NCBI GenBank assembly: GCA_003194525.1
Contig: NBIV01000007.1
Coordinates: 186,001-250,000, forward strand
Source of the DNA: Gracilariopsis chorda
Lineage: Eukaryota; Rhodophyta; Florideophyceae; Gracilariales; Gracilariaceae
Direction: 5' to 3'
Length of the DNA stretch: 64,000 nucleotides
Part shown: piece after piece, positions 55,051 to 64,000 of the stretch
How the letters are laid out: each line of letters starts with the position of its first letter
Numbering within the stretch: position 1 is the first letter of the stretch
Position numbers and translations under genes: made by a program
Notes under the pieces: generated by a model
The model's database searches: none
Told to the model about the DNA's origin: nothing
The model's input: the letters and a program-made list of their open reading frames with translations, nothing else

Positions 55051-55311
55051 TTGCTCCAGTGAAACGGGTACAGAACTTCCGGTTAAGGGGTTCTCAGAGG
55101 TCTCGCGGGATGCGAGAAGTTGTCAAAGTCAGCATGTTCATCCTAGTTTTCTGGCCATTCCTCGAACTTCCACTACGATTCAGCTGGTTCTTCACCCATG
55201 AAGTATGGAATGACATCATCCACCGTTGGGATTGCTTCCCCAGTTTTGGTTAAACGCGAAAAAGCGTCGGCCTAAGTGTTGAGAGCATCCTCTTTATATA
55301 TTACTTGGAAG

Positions 55312-56978
55312 TCATATTTCGCAAGGCGAAGTCTCCAGTGCATAAAGCGGGCCGGGGTATGGGATATGTTCGTTACCCACTTCAACGAGGAAAGATACGT
55401 GTATTAGGTAAAATGAACTCCCATAAGATAGAGGAGTAGGGTGGAAAGCACCCACACGACTGCAGGGCAATCTTTCTCCGACACGGAGTAATTCCATTCG
55501 TGGACATTGAGCGAGCGTGACAAATAACCAATTGGCCTTTGGACCCCCTCTGGGGTGGTTTGGAAAAGAGCACCACCAGAATGGTAGTCGCTCGAGTCTG
55601 TGTCCACAGAGTACGGAAGTCTCAGTTTGGGTAAGGATAAAGTAAATGCTGACGTGACACCCTCCTTTAGGCAGTTCAACGTTTTCGAATTCTCGGGCGT
55701 GAATTGTCCTTTGCGTAACAACGCGTTCAAAGGTGCCAGGATTTCCGAAAAGTTCGGGATAAACCGTCGGTAGACGTTGACCAGCCCCAAGAAGTAGCGG
55801 AGTTCGGTTTGAGTGCAGGGTTCTTTAGCCTGAACAAGGGACTTGACTCGAACCTTCTCGATCATTAACCGTCCCGGACGGATGATATGTCCCAGAATCT
55901 CGACAGCATCTGTGAAAAACTCGCACTCACTCAACTTGAGGGTAGTTCCTGCATCGCAGAGCACGGTCAGAACGTCTTTGAAATGGGTGAGATGGTCGTC
56001 TCAACTATTGGAGAAGATGATAACATCATCCATGTAGACCAGGCACCTACGGCACTTGAAGCAGTTCAATAGAATATATATTCCAATCTGAAAGGTAGCA
56101 GGAGCGTTTTGCATACCAAACAGCATCCACTTGGAGCGGTACAATCCTGGGCGGCTGGTGAATGTGGTTTTGTCGCGATCCTCCTGTCTAACAGGGACCT
56201 GCCAATAATCCCCATTGGCTTTCAAAGCCGTGAACGCGGTAGCGTCTCCAAGGGAGTCAATGCACTCGTCCATACGAGGGATGGGATATGTGTCCTTAAC
56301 GGCCACGGCATTGAGCCAGCGATAGTCCACACAGAACCTCCAGGTTCCGTCGGTCTTTAAACCCAGTACAACTGGAGATGCTCAGGATGATTCACCGGGC
56401 TCTATCACAACTGCGCGGAGCATTTTGTTCACTTGGGATTGCTCCTCTTGCCGAGCTTTTGGTCCTGGCCTGTAAGGGGGTTCCGCCATCGGAGGTGCAC
56501 CCGGTAACAAATCTATCCCGTGTTCCGTAGCATTAATCTCGACGAGCGAGCCATCACACATCGTGGTATATGCAAGTAGCATTGCGCGGAGTGGGTTGCG
56601 GTTTGACTCCGGCACATGCTCGAGGTTTGTATCTTCGAGTCCTTTTATGGGGTCCACTCGGTCAGAACTTGCTGTACCATTGTTCTGTGATGTAGATGTG
56701 GCCGTCAGTTCCAAGTTATTCGCGATGTTCGACGTTATAACAACGGTTCCCTCCCCCTCCTTTGACCATAGTTCGTCGGTGGTGGGGGGGGCTTCCTCTG
56801 AAGAGGCGTAAATTTGGAGAACACCAGCGGTCGTAATTTTCGTTGGGAGCATCCCAAGGGGGTGTGGAGTGACGCTTTCAATTACATGGGTCTCTACCAG
56901 ATACTGGGGGCGTTGGAGATGATTGGTAAGTGGTATATGGCAAGGAGCATCCAGGGTAACGTGAGCAATTCCATTCAC
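55312..56978 (-). pseudogene. G3 reverse transcriptase and RNase H
   Basis: A single frame runs from 56978 to 55404. The RT fingers (YRPGPKARQEEQSQVNKMLR, AVVIEPGESS) precede a TGA at 56382. The palm (NAVAVKDTYPIPRMDECIDS, MLFGMQNAPATFQIG, CLVYMDDVIIFSNS) keeps the catalytic YMDD, and a second TGA follows at 56001. The connection and RNase H are LGLVNVYRRFIPNFSEILAP, YSVDTDSSDYHSGGALFQTT and WNYSVSEKDCPAVVWVLSTL. The frame is free of indels here, broken only by stop codons, so it was probably intact until recently compared with G1 and G2. Confidence 0.85.
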
Positions 56979-57017
56979 TAGCGCGAGCTGGTATTTCTCG
57001 TATAACGAGGACAGAGA

Positions 57018-57783
57018 TCAAATAACTCGAAGACCGTGTTGACGGCAATTGACTTGCACCCAGACTTGAGACTCAGGCGGTATAGAAACCGAGGCTGCGA
57101 ATCGAAGTTTGGTGCACTCGCGAGGCATGGGCAGTGGTTGCTGTTCAGCGGGTAGTGGTATTTGCTTCTGCGAGGCACGCTTCAGCGTGCGGCGAACGAT
57201 CGCGAATGACGATCTGTTGTCCAGTTCCACACGCCTAAGATGGGGCCTGATTTTGTCGACAAATCTGCTGCATTAATCATAAGCTATTATGACTGGAATG
57301 GTCAATGACTGACAAACAATAAAGTCGAGCTTCACCACGGAGGTGCCCAACAACACGACTACGTCGACGGTACCAACCGTTTTTAATGGATTGTTGTTCG
57401 CATGTGCGACGTCGAGAACCGTGTCGGAACGGATACGAGAACCGCACCTGCGGGAGTAGCAATGATTCCACGCTAATGTTGGGGCCTGCATCTGTGTCCA
57501 GGACTGTTAGACATCTCACCATAAAATGGGTGTCAAGGCCAAGGTTAGCGTAAACCTTGTAGTTGCGATTGGCCATGACCACTCTATCCGTGATCTGGGG
57601 GCTTTTTCTCCGTATTTGCGGGAGACACAACACAGAGAGGTGTGCAGAGTCCCCGTCTGCGGTGTCTTTCCTTGAAATGATTTTCACCGGGGAGCGAGGC
57701 GGCGAGGCCTTGCGCGCCAACAGCCTCATCTCTGAGGACGCCGCTCCCAAGAGGGAGACTCCCTCAGTTAGTTTCCCTGGCAA
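57018..57783 (-). pseudogene. G3 aspartic protease region
   Basis: 57783-57277 contains YANLGLDTHFMVRCLTVLDT followed by DAGPN. The catalytic DTG triad is altered to DTDAG, which should abolish activity. 57491-57273 (in another frame) holds the matching second half (VLDVAHANNNPLKTVGTVDV and VVKLDFIVCQSLTIPVI). 57230-57018 is a spacer towards RT. The order matches G2. Confidence 0.68.
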
Positions 57784-58533
57784 GTTCCCACCGTAGGCGG
57801 TAGTCCACGATCCTTGACCACCAGAGCCTCATTTCAGGGGCCGGGTTTTTATCTGCATAAGCTGTGGTTGCATCGGACGTTTGGACGACTTTCTGATTCG
57901 AGTTAATTTAAGCTAGCCGCGCACGCGGGATATGTGGCACGGCATGAAAGAAGTCAGTTTTAGCACGGATGTAGGAAGCCGTCTGTTAGGTCCAGAGGTG
58001 CAGTGGTTGAATTGGTTGGAATTCAATGGTGATGATCCGAGTTAGAAGTTCGGAACATCCATCGGGGTTTATAAAGAGTGTCTAGTCTAGTTCTCTCAGT
58101 GCCACTAGTCGATGAGATTTCGTCCAAGTTAAACGGTATGATGCTTTGTGTTCGTGCTGGCATCCGTACGCGACTGGTTTAAAGGGTTCAGTGCCAGATC
58201 TAGTCGTCTTATGACTTGGTAAATCCCATCAATGCTGATGACTTGTCATTAGACGAGGTCTTGATGATCTGGCATGAACCCAGGGTGCCAGTGATGACTT
58301 GGCACGACTCCCTAGGGAATCTTCCATGACCGTTTGATCCCTGCTGTTCCGTGTGAAGTGTCTGTCAACGTTGTGAGAAGTGAGCAACGTGTACTTTAGA
58401 GTCAATATGCCCACGTGGTCAACCTAGACTTCTTTGAAATGAACATGTTGTAACGTCAAATTGACAGGATGTCACGAAGCTGTCAACTCGGCTTTGAGAC
58501 CAGTTTGGCATGGCAAATGGGTACCCGATTTGT

Positions 58534-60264
58534 TCAGCAGATCGAGTAGAATAAACTAGCTGGTTTGTGCTCGTTAGAACTGATGCTCGAGCCAACTATA
58601 ATCAAAGAATGGTTAATAAGAACTAATTCTAGCACCGTTGGGACGGAACGTTTCTCCTCTGGAGTGGGAGCCTCGTAATTCGCCACCAACTTGGCCATAT
58701 CCTTCAGTGAGCAAAGACACTGAGGAAATGTATGGCCATGGGTGTAGCAAATGTGGCAAATCAAAGCCAACATGGCGACGCGCCGCTAAGTATCCCAAGC
58801 ACCGGATAAGCGTACCGCAGGGCGGGTGTCATTCCATCCAGGCCTTTGGTAACGGAATTGACCATTCATAAACGGGACTCGTGGTGGCTGAACGCGATTG
58901 TTTCCGACATACAATATGGGGTTGTCTTGCGCCCTTTTGAACGTGTGCTCCCTCATTGACGGTAAGTCTGTCGTTGGTATAGACACATCATCTCCCTGTG
59001 CTGAATGCACGGTGCGGTATCCCTGTTGGGGGGTTCTATCAGCTAAAAGCGAAGGCGATGAGGAATCACTCTCCAGCACCAATGCCCTGGCAGGCGTAGA
59101 CCCATGACCCAGAGTTTTTGCATGACGTGCTTCCCCTTACGCTCGAGTGTGTTGCACAAGCTCGAGGTAGGTGATTCTCCGCTTGCTCGCACGGTAACGA
59201 GTGACAAGACTCCGGATTGCCGTGTCAAGACCATCGATGAACATGGTACAACGTTCCCCTGCGGGGGATGTATTCCCACAACGTTGAAAGGCCTTGTTAT
59301 GGCGCAACGAGTATTCGGTTTCAGTCTCGCCTAAGCGCTGACGAATATCTTGCAAAGCTAGGATTGCCACTTGAATGGCGGTATTGGTGAAATAGAAGTG
59401 CAGTAAATATTGCAAAACCTCCAGCTAGCAGGTTACTCCTCTCTCTGAGGCGCGAGATTATCCTCTGACAGATTGTAATGGTTTTCTGCCACTGTCCGTA
59501 AGAAATAAAGTAATGCCAAATAGGTTGTCCCTCATTCATTCCGAGGATACGACTTTCACTACAAAGCGGGGAAGAAATTCCAACACCATAATTGGGTCTT
59601 CTCCAGTAAAATACTGGTTACGCAGTGAGAGTTGCATACGTTTTATAAACTCTTCCATCTTCCTCGTGCCACGAGGTGTACGTCCTTAAGAGGAATCTTC
59701 GAGCCAGTAGTACCGGTATGACAATAATTTCCGGTACAACGGGTTCGTCAGTTTAAATTTCCTGAGGCCATGGTGTGTTTTCTTCTTGCTGCGGGTCCAA
59801 ATCACACGTTGGAAGGCGGGTGACCGCTTAGAGCAGGAAGAACGACCTTGTTTCTCGTCCTCCGAATCAGAGTTCGACTAACTCGAACCATCTGACCCGT
59901 TTCAGAATGAATCCGATGATGTTGTAGAATCAGAATCCGAGTGATCTCGTTTGTGTTTCCGCTTATGCCGACACTTCTTTCTTCCAGCATGTTGGTCGTG
60001 GTGTGACGAAGCTGGTGCCGGATCATCTGGGGACAGTTTATCCATAAGAATAAACTGCTTTAACGTCTCCAGACGAACACGAACTGGATCGAATCGAAAT
60101 TCAACTTCCTCTATGAAGGTGGCGGGTTGCCCCAAACGCTCTAACATATATTTGACACCAGACCGTAACTTAGGGGGATCCTCTGCGACTAACTCTGTAG
60201 GGGTGTTCATCTCCAACTCACGGAGGGTTTTGATTTCCCCACAAGCGTGTCGTGGGCGATACAT
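58534..60264 (-). pseudogene. G3 Gag-like protein with CCHC zinc knuckle
   Basis: 60264-59902 is a helical, basic C-terminal-flanked block (KKCRHKRKHKRDHSDSDSTT). 59605-59137 holds capsid-like sequence (AILALQDIRQRLGETETEYS, RCTMFIDGLDTAIRSLVTRY) similar to G2 gag. 59082-58534 carries GQFRYQRPGW and the knuckle CHICYTHGHTFPQC. Frames change several times. 57800-58530 between knuckle and protease has no secure coding and may be a decayed insertion. Confidence 0.7.
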
Positions 60265-60682
60265 AAAGCGTAAACCTGAGATTCCAGAGAACTCCCTTGG
60301 CGGGTGTTATCGCCCCGTCGGACGGGGTTCAGGTATGGCGGCGGCTACGGCCGGAGAAGGATGAACACCATCTACGGCATTTGATAACGGGGTCGAGGTG
60401 AAGTTCCGGGGTTCCCGGGGTTGGTTTGAGGTCCTAGACGAGACACCCTCAGCATGGCTGGATTTAATGCGAGTCGGGATGCGAGAAACGGACCGAAATT
60501 CGGAATTATCTCCACCTTGGTAGGAGCGGCTGCGTGAAATTGCAGGCTCCGCAGAGGAGAGGTTGTTTGACGTGAGAGCGAACCGTTACGACGAGAAAAC
60601 AACGAAACTTCCAGAAAACAAATAAAAGAAACAAAACCTCGAAAGACCGAATCGAACACAAAAACGATTCTAAGTCTTCTAG

Positions 60683-60695
60683 GTCGGGAGACCAT
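60683..60695 (-). other. G3 primer-binding site
   Basis: The plus strand reads GGTCGGGAGACCA, identical to the G1 site at 6304-6316, here 12 bases inside the LTR edge. It implies a common tRNA primer. Confidence 0.62.
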
Positions 60696-60707
60696 TTTGT
60701 ACTGCAA

Positions 60708-61402
60708 TGCTCGGAAGCCGGAGTGCACTGAAAGATGCTCGGGATCTTTCGTCGTTAGATTTGAGCCCAGTGGGGTATAGCCCTTCCAAGAGTGGCACGT
60801 CTATGTCGGGTTGTAAGGCCGAGGCCACCCGTCGTGACTTGCGCAAAGAGGTTGAGACAAGAGTCAGGTATCTGCAGGAGCGGTGTGTGGGGGTGGTAAT
60901 TCTCTAGAGATGTGATGTCGCCACGTCAGTGGCACCTGCGAACACGAGCAGTGGGTAGCGAGAAAGCCACCCTGTAAATGGAAAAATAAGGGGGAGTTGA
61001 CTCACGAGCGTCGTGACGAAGACTAACGGCAGTGCCAGTAAATGAACCTTATACAAGGCGAACACCAAGACAGTTGGAATAAAAATCCGAATACTTGGGT
61101 TCTTTAGGTACGCAAGGGGGTTAGACTTTCCGTATGCGACGGTGCTTTCCTCCAGGGAGGGGGAGGAGTAGAGAACACGCGAAGGCAGTGAGGTCTAGTG
61201 CCAATTCCCCGGGCTGGCGTCCCTTGTTGGGGAAGGTTTACTGGTGCGACGGCAACTCGCCGGCGCACTAAGTACTAACCATCCCAGAAACGGGTGTAAA
61301 AATAATAAATAAAATTAACTAAATTAGTCCACTTTTGTGGTCCATGCACACTACTGTGGCCAACCGCCAATTGACTCTTTCGTGTCCCACGTGTCCAATC
61401 CA
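60708..61402 (-). repeat. 5' LTR of G3
   Basis: Partner of 51061-51720. The AT-rich block is at 61296-61325 and CACGTG at 61388-61393. The outer end is approximate. Confidence 0.78.
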
Positions 61403-62785
61403 CTTTTAGAGTTTGTAGTTCATACAATGAGTACATTACTGAAACATTCGGGAAATCAACCAAGTACCAAGAATCCCTCTCTGAGAGCACTGCACTTCAC
61501 TTCCTTGTAATTTCAACGGGCACTGCAATCTTCGTAATTGGTTTTGGTATTCCGTGCGGTTGAGTAACATAAGGCTTTGTTAATGACCTATGTAGTACTA
61601 GATGGATTTTGATACGGCTAGGCAGGTCCAAACAAACTGCCTTCTTTCCTACTATCTTTCAAATAATGAATGGTCCAATTCTCGGTGTTGAAAACTTCTC
61701 TTTTCGCTGCCCCTTGCTATTAGCATCTCAAAATAGCTTGCGAGATATCAATACCTGGTCACCCACTTTGTACAACGGGACGGTAAAATAAACCAAAGAC
61801 TCTGCAATTTGCTTGACATTTGCGAGAGTGCGGGCGTATTGTGCGTCTTCTAATCGAGAACTAAGCCTGTTCTTGAATAATTGAATTGTTGAAATGCTTC
61901 AGAGCCGAGGTTGTAGAAGAGCGGATAAATTCAAGGAGGGTCTTAGGATTCCAACTCAGATCCACTTCAAATGAAGACATCCCAAGTTTATCCGATTTTG
62001 CTGAGTTAAAAAGAAACTCAGCTGTAGGAAGTAACCAGTCCCAATCATCTTCTTGGAAAGAACAAAAGCACCGAATATAGTTTCCAGCCATATGCTTCAT
62101 CACCTTGGATGCTGCATCCGTTTGTGAATGGCGTGAGGAAGAAATTAGTATATAGAATCCGCAAAGCGTCATGAGCGTCTTCCAGAATAAAGAAGTAAAG
62201 TGAGAGTCGCGGTCAGGGATCCAGCATCGTGGAGACAATGATGGGAAAACATGTGCTTGAAAAAAGGTCTGGCAACAGCCCTTGTATCGTCAGTTTTATG
62301 AAATGGTACAAATGGACCTGTCCGGAAAGACGGTTTACCAGTCTTGAAATGCATTCGTTGTTCCTCTCTGTATTTGGTAAGTCCACGATAAAATTTGTTC
62401 AAAGTAAACCCTATCTGCGTGAAGGTACTGGTAGAGTGGTAGCGGTCATTTTGGCCTTGACCATGATGATCTTTCTGTTGCTGACAGATCTGACATCCTT
62501 CAAAATACTTCTAGGCATCACGAGTGTTCGGTTTCCAATGAAATCTAATGAGGCGAGTAAGCCTCTTGCGGAGATCGAAGTGGCCTGCGGTTTTTGAATC
62601 ATATGCCAGTTCTTAAACCTTTCTCCTAGCTTTCCTTGGGATGCAAAGCTTATTCTTGTAAAGGAGTTCGTAATACAGTGGGTACAACCAAGTGCTATTA
62701 CAGATCTCGCCAAGCGCCGTGAGTGCCACGTGCGCCACGGCGCTCGTCTCGGACGGTCTCCAGGCGCCCACGGCAGCTCTATCAA
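61403..62785 (-). pseudogene. Ty3/gypsy integrase of a different family, G4
   Basis: 62785-62411 includes, in one frame, a zinc-binding domain (AGHFDLRKRL, RFHWKPNTRDA, a TAG, then EGCQICQQQKDHH). 62238-61861 is the core end (IPDRDSHFTSLFWKTLMTLC, SRHSQTDAASKVMKHMAGNY, DDWDWLLPTAEFLFNSAKSD). 61860-61600 is the C-terminal domain (YKVGDQVLISRKLF, TGA, DANSKGQRKEKFSTPRIGPF, II, TGA, KIVGKKAVCLDLPSRIKIHL). The Glu place in the TDA motif reads SKVMKH, so catalytic Glu is lost. The sequence differs from G1-G3 and resembles integrases of other gypsy clades. RT and LTRs are not in the window. Confidence 0.75.
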
Positions 62786-63490
62786 AGAGGGTAACCGTCA
62801 GGCAGTCTGAGAACACATTTGCGCTTGCGAAGGTTAGGCTGTCTGCCTTTAAAAATAGATACAAAACAGGATTTCCACCTGAAGGTGAAGCAAGTCACAC
62901 ACCTAAAAGAAGGGGATGAAATCTTCCTCAACAAACCCCAGTACACGTCAGAAAAACCTCCAGACGTCACCCGCCATTTGGCACCAAACAACTTAGGGCC
63001 CTAGAACGTCCTCGCCACCTATAAGGATACGATTGTCATCCAGGTAGACAGGCTCCATGACTTTGTCTCACGAGACCGGGTGACAAAAGTACCAGAGCCT
63101 CTCCCACGGAAACGACCTCAGCAGCGACCTCAGCAGCGACCCATCGTTCATCCCCCACCGCAGGCGGAACTGGCGACAAACCCGCGCTTTCCCCGTTCAC
63201 CAAAAATAGTATCGACGGACCCCCATACCCCGTCCATGAATGAGGATGCCTTTTCTTTAGGCAACCCTCTTCGGGATACCTCGTACGTAATCTCGACACC
63301 CCAGCGTGGGATCGTATATGCAGTGGATCACATCGTGTGGCACCGTCAAACCCTTTCAGGAATCAAGTTCTGCGTCAGATGGTACGGCTACACTTTAGCA
63401 GGTGATACAGAAGAACCTCCGGAACACATCCCGGAGAACTTCCTCAGGTGATACCACCCCAAACTAGAGCAAAACAGCACCTCCTCGTAG
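62690..63490 (+). pseudogene. Ty3/gypsy integrase C-terminus and chromodomain, G5
   Basis: On the plus strand, SENTFALAKVRLSAFKNRY and FHLKVKQVTHLKEGDEIFLN-type sequence lead to DTIVIQVDRLHDFVSRDRVT (the gypsy integrase C-terminal domain). A Pro/Gln/Arg linker and a chromodomain at about 63300-63460 follow (VYAVDHIVWHRQTLSGIKFC, VRWYGYTLAGDTEEPPEHIP, ENFLR). An in-frame TGA (63449-63451) is followed in the same frame by YHPKLEQ and then TAG, so the chromodomain was once longer. The rest of the element lies outside, or was lost near 62690 against G4. Confidence 0.75.
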
Positions 63491-63719
63491 ACGTTTTCTT
63501 TTAAGAAAGGTGGAGACCCATAATGGTCTATCCCCAATTTGCTCAACTACAGGAGAAACACATTTTACTACCCTACAGGTTTCTTTTCGTTTCATTTCGC
63601 ACCTATAGGGACAAATGGACACAATTTAACACTAGCTTTAGATGGAACTGCTGTACCACCTAACGGATAGATTTATTGAATTTAATAACTGGATCCATGC
63701 AGACTATGTCACCGCCTAA
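63491..63719 (+). other. 3' end of G5: purine tract and possible start of an LTR
   Basis: AAGAAAGGTGGAG near 63512-63524 is a polypurine tract, placed as expected before a 3' LTR. The LTR would begin near 63525-63535. No partner copy is in the window. No other feature was seen. Confidence 0.4.
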
Positions 63720-64000
63720 AGGTTCCCGCGAAAGCGCGCCGCATACTCTGCATCCAAGCGCACCTTCGCCACCGTGGCCTGGTTATCGATGAACTCCTTC
63801 AGTCTGTCACTCATCGCCCTCAGAGAATTGTTATCCGTACGCGCCTTTCAGAGCTCAGGCACCCAGCCACGAGCTTTGCGCATAGCCTCAACGGGAAGCT
63901 GAGGCACGGATGCCCACCATCGGGCAGGCTTGCACCAAATCGTGTAAGGGGACTGCCATCGAACCCTCTGGTGACTCGACGGCGGTAGCAAACTCCGAAG
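63720..64000 (-). pseudogene. Unidentified coding remnant at the right edge
   Basis: A minus-strand frame reads HQRVRWQSPYTIWCKPARWW and ASVPQLPVEAMRKARGWVPE, a TGA, then KARTDNNSLRAMSDRLKEFI and DNQATVAKVRLDAEYAARFR, before a TAG near 63720. Amphipathic helices and regular codon use suggest real coding. I do not recognise the family. A retroelement gag or a host gene end are both possible. It continues beyond the window. Confidence 0.35.

Larger units (their letters stand above)
51061..61402 (-). mobile_element. Ty3/gypsy LTR retrotransposon G3, both LTRs present, defective
   Basis: Direct LTRs at 51061 and 60708 both begin TGCTCGGAAG on the plus strand (CTTCCGAGCA on the element strand). 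The primer-binding site is at 60683-60695. Between them, on the minus strand, lie gag, CCHC knuckle, protease, RT, RNase H, integrase and a long C-terminal extension, related to G2. Stops and frameshifts break every gene. The left LTR abuts the MULE remnant and the right abuts gypsy integrase G4. The LTRs have diverged clearly, so the insertion is old. Confidence 0.9.

Overview
This is eukaryotic nuclear DNA made almost entirely of transposable elements. Most elements are old, broken and nested in each other. The only host-like, non-mobile material is a tandemly duplicated locus and two gene fragments carried inside a transposon. One fragment resembles a carotenoid-isomerase-type FAD oxidoreductase and the other a plant-type UDP-glucose 4,6-dehydratase. 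Together with a DUF6818 protein, chromodomain Ty3/gypsy elements, short sparse introns and intermediate GC, these point to a photosynthetic protist, most plausibly a red alga. That assignment is inference; no marker gene or rRNA is present.

Layout. 1-6829: Ty3/gypsy element G1 (minus strand, runs off the left edge). 6830-12911: LTR element A (minus, LTRs of about 930 bp, no recognisable coding interior). 12912-13694: unassigned. 13695-22630: gypsy element G2 (minus, no 3' LTR recognised). 22631-23500: unassigned, with a 68-bp repeat shared with the duplicated locus. 23505-23645: two hairpins. 23860-26530: about six tandem, hairpin-rich ~0.5-kb units. 26436-32330: a broken Helitron (minus; zinc knuckle, HUH Rep, Pif1-type helicase). 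33041-34020: more hairpin units, mostly in inverted orientation. 34161-38447 and 38448-43413: two direct copies of a locus encoding a Nudix-like/APH-kinase fusion protein and a C2H2 zinc-finger protein. 43679-47907: a PIF/Harbinger transposon with 15-bp inverted repeats and an AAT target duplication. It holds a DDE transposase, a DUF6818 gene and the two captured host-gene fragments, and it sits inside a small inverted-repeat element. 48297-51060: a MULE remnant. 51061-61402: gypsy element G3 with two LTRs. 61403-62785: gypsy integrase G4 (minus). 62690-63490: end of gypsy element G5 (plus). 63720-64000: an unidentified minus-strand coding remnant.

The most intact genes are the two Nudix-APH genes (489 aa each, sharing an identical 731-bp core), the Harbinger transposase and the zinc-finger gene in duplication copy 2. 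The retroelement, Helitron and MULE reading frames are interrupted, often by in-frame TGA codons rather than by indels. That pattern fits CpG-deamination decay of silenced elements.
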